7,383 nucleotides of DNA from an uncultured Devosia sp. (GTDB lineage: Bacteria; Pseudomonadota; Alphaproteobacteria; Rhizobiales; Devosiaceae), in NCBI GenBank assembly GCA_946481445.1, contig CAMLOA010000083.1, positions 1-7,383 of the forward strand, read 5' to 3'. Of this stretch, positions 6,807 to 7,383 are shown piece by piece. The position numbers and the translations under genes were made by a program. Numbering within the stretch: the first letter of the stretch is position 1; each line of letters starts with the position of its first letter. The notes under the pieces are model-generated. The model did not search any database. It was not told the origin of the DNA and worked only from the letters and a program-made list of their open reading frames with translations.

Positions 6807-7103
6807 TCAGCGCAGGATGAGAGACCAGGCCCAAGCCTGTGCGATGGCGAAAGCCAGCAGGGCCGCAAGCTGCAGCCGGGCGATCCTGTGGGATTGCAGG
6901 CGGAGCCGTCCGGTTTGCGCGAGGCCTTCGACAAGCGACAGTAAGCGATGGACCAGGGGAAAGCCGATAAGCGCGCCCAGGCCGAGCTTCCACCCACGTG
7001 CATAGTCATTCTCGACGCCGGGAATGCCCAGGAGCCAGGGCATTGCCGCAATGAGGCACAGCGCGGCCAAGGTGGTCGATACGATCTTGATAATGCGCAC
7101 CAT
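6807..7103 (-). CDS. Small three-span membrane protein, function unknown
   Basis: The chosen ATG at 7101-7103 gives 98 residues (MVRIIKIVSTTLAALC...). Hydrophobic helices lie at about 4-25, 37-57 and 77-96; the last ends in WAWSLILR. Basic residues cluster between helices 2 and 3 (RLRLQSHRIAR, about 65-75), which places that loop in the cytoplasm. The frame is open upstream to GTG 7158-7160 (117 residues), but that start lies in the left arm of a 10-base GC hairpin, and the added segment is Arg/Gly-rich and unlike a membrane protein N-terminus. No convincing ribosome site precedes either start. The 3' end faces the VWA gene across 43 bases with no clear terminator. I recognise no family. It lies downstream of and co-directional with the dioxygenase gene. 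Confidence 0.6.
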   Translation of the reverse strand: MVRIIKIVSTTLAALCLIAAMPWLLGIPGVENDYARGWKLGLGALIGFPLVHRLLSLVEGLAQTGRLRLQSHRIARLQLAALLAFAIAQAWAWSLILR

Positions 7104-7148
7104 GGCCAAGGTTGTGCCGGCCCCGCCGCGCTTTGGCAAGGCGGCCCG

Positions 7149-7177
7149 ACGCGCCCCCACTGCGGGAGGGGGCGCGT
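7149..7177 (-). terminator. GC-rich hairpin after the dioxygenase gene
   Basis: ACGCGCCCCC (7149-7158) pairs perfectly with GGGGGCGCGT (7168-7177) around a nine-base loop. It lies 14 bases past the stop codon of the ring-cleaving dioxygenase and before the next minus-strand gene. Neither strand has a T-run after the stem, so termination would be Rho-assisted or partial. It may instead stabilise the dioxygenase transcript. Confidence 0.5.
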
Positions 7178-7191
7178 TCTGGTGGTTGCCC

Positions 7192-7383
7192 TCAGACCAG
7201 CGGCTTCAGACCCGCTTCGATGCTTGCCCGGCGGCCCTCGAGGAACGGCGGCAGGGCCAGGCTTTCGCCCAATGTCTCCATCGGCTCGTCGGCGGCAAAG
7301 CCGGGGACGTCGGTGGCGATTTCGAACAGGATGCCGTTGGGCTCGCGGAAATAGAGCGAGGTGAAGTAGAAGCGCTCCACTTC
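7192..7383 (-). CDS. Ring-cleaving dioxygenase of the VOC/glyoxalase family, MhqO-like (3' part only)
   Basis: Only the last 64 codons are visible; the gene runs off the right edge. The segment [19 protein letters not shown], followed by TDVPGF, is the C-terminal signature of VOC-superfamily dioxygenases of the MhqO type. In it, the Glu of LFEIATD is the expected metal ligand. The DEP...[12 protein letters not shown] and [12 protein letters not shown] endings are also typical. Enzymes of this family are linked to hydroquinone/catechol handling and electrophile resistance. The codon at 7378-7380 is GTG and must be an internal Val, because the frame stays open to the edge and the homologous region is far from any N-terminus. 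No start, promoter or upstream domain can be assessed. Confidence 0.85.
   Translation of the reverse strand, partial: EVERFYFTSLYFREPNGILFEIATDVPGFAADEPMETLGESLALPPFLEGRRASIEAGLKPLV

Noticed and set aside
4964..7051. Long minus-strand open frame (695 codons) opposite the VWA gene
   Set aside because: The plus strand encodes an unmistakable VWA protein with intact motifs. The antisense translation is rich in Arg, His and Ile repeats with no domain, and it also overlaps the three-span membrane protein gene in another frame.
1..7383. Search for CRISPR arrays, tRNA or rRNA genes, insertion sequences and phage genes
   Set aside because: No regularly spaced repeats, tRNA-like cloverleaf sequence, transposase motifs or phage-like genes were seen. 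Base and codon use look uniform, with no sign of a recent insertion.

Overview
The window is GC-rich, densely coding DNA with the look of an alphaproteobacterial chromosome, probably Hyphomicrobiales (Devosia-like). That placement is an inference. It rests on codon bias, a sigma-54-driven fliK-flgD flagellar pair, an ECF sigma factor coupled to a YfbK-type VWA protein, and palindromic repeats built on CCCTCGGG/CCCGAGGG. No rRNA, tRNA, CRISPR array, insertion sequence or phage gene was recognised.

Left part (1-2549): two flagellar genes on the minus strand, fliK (hook-length control) then flgD (hook cap/scaffold), 12 bases apart and clearly one operon. A terminator-like hairpin follows flgD. 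A textbook sigma-54 -24/-12 promoter (TGGCAC-N5-TTGCA, 2347-2362) lies upstream of fliK. It implies that fliK starts at the GTG at 2303, not at the upstream TTG at 2396. About 100-140 bases further upstream are two related GGCAAA-containing elements placed like enhancer sites for a sigma-54 activator; FlbD is the obvious candidate.

Centre (2550-4024): mnmA on the plus strand encodes the tRNA U34 2-thiolase and has all catalytic motifs. It converges on a small single-span membrane protein gene on the minus strand. An 86-base nested inverted repeat fills the space between them and may end transcription from both sides.

Right-centre (4122-6763): an ECF sigma factor and a 691-residue VWA protein overlap by ATGA. 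The VWA protein has a short cytoplasmic N-terminus, one membrane span, a Pro/Ala-rich linker, a VWA domain with an intact MIDAS metal site, and a DUF3520-type C-terminal region. The layout suggests that the VWA protein is the sigma factor's membrane-bound partner or anti-sigma regulator, sensing something in the periplasm. This two-gene unit is the most interesting system here, although similar sigma/YfbK pairs are probably widespread in alphaproteobacteria.

Right end (6764-7383): on the minus strand, a small three-span membrane protein of unknown function lies behind the 3' end of a VOC-family ring-cleaving dioxygenase (MhqO-like), which is cut by the window edge. A strong GC hairpin separates the two.
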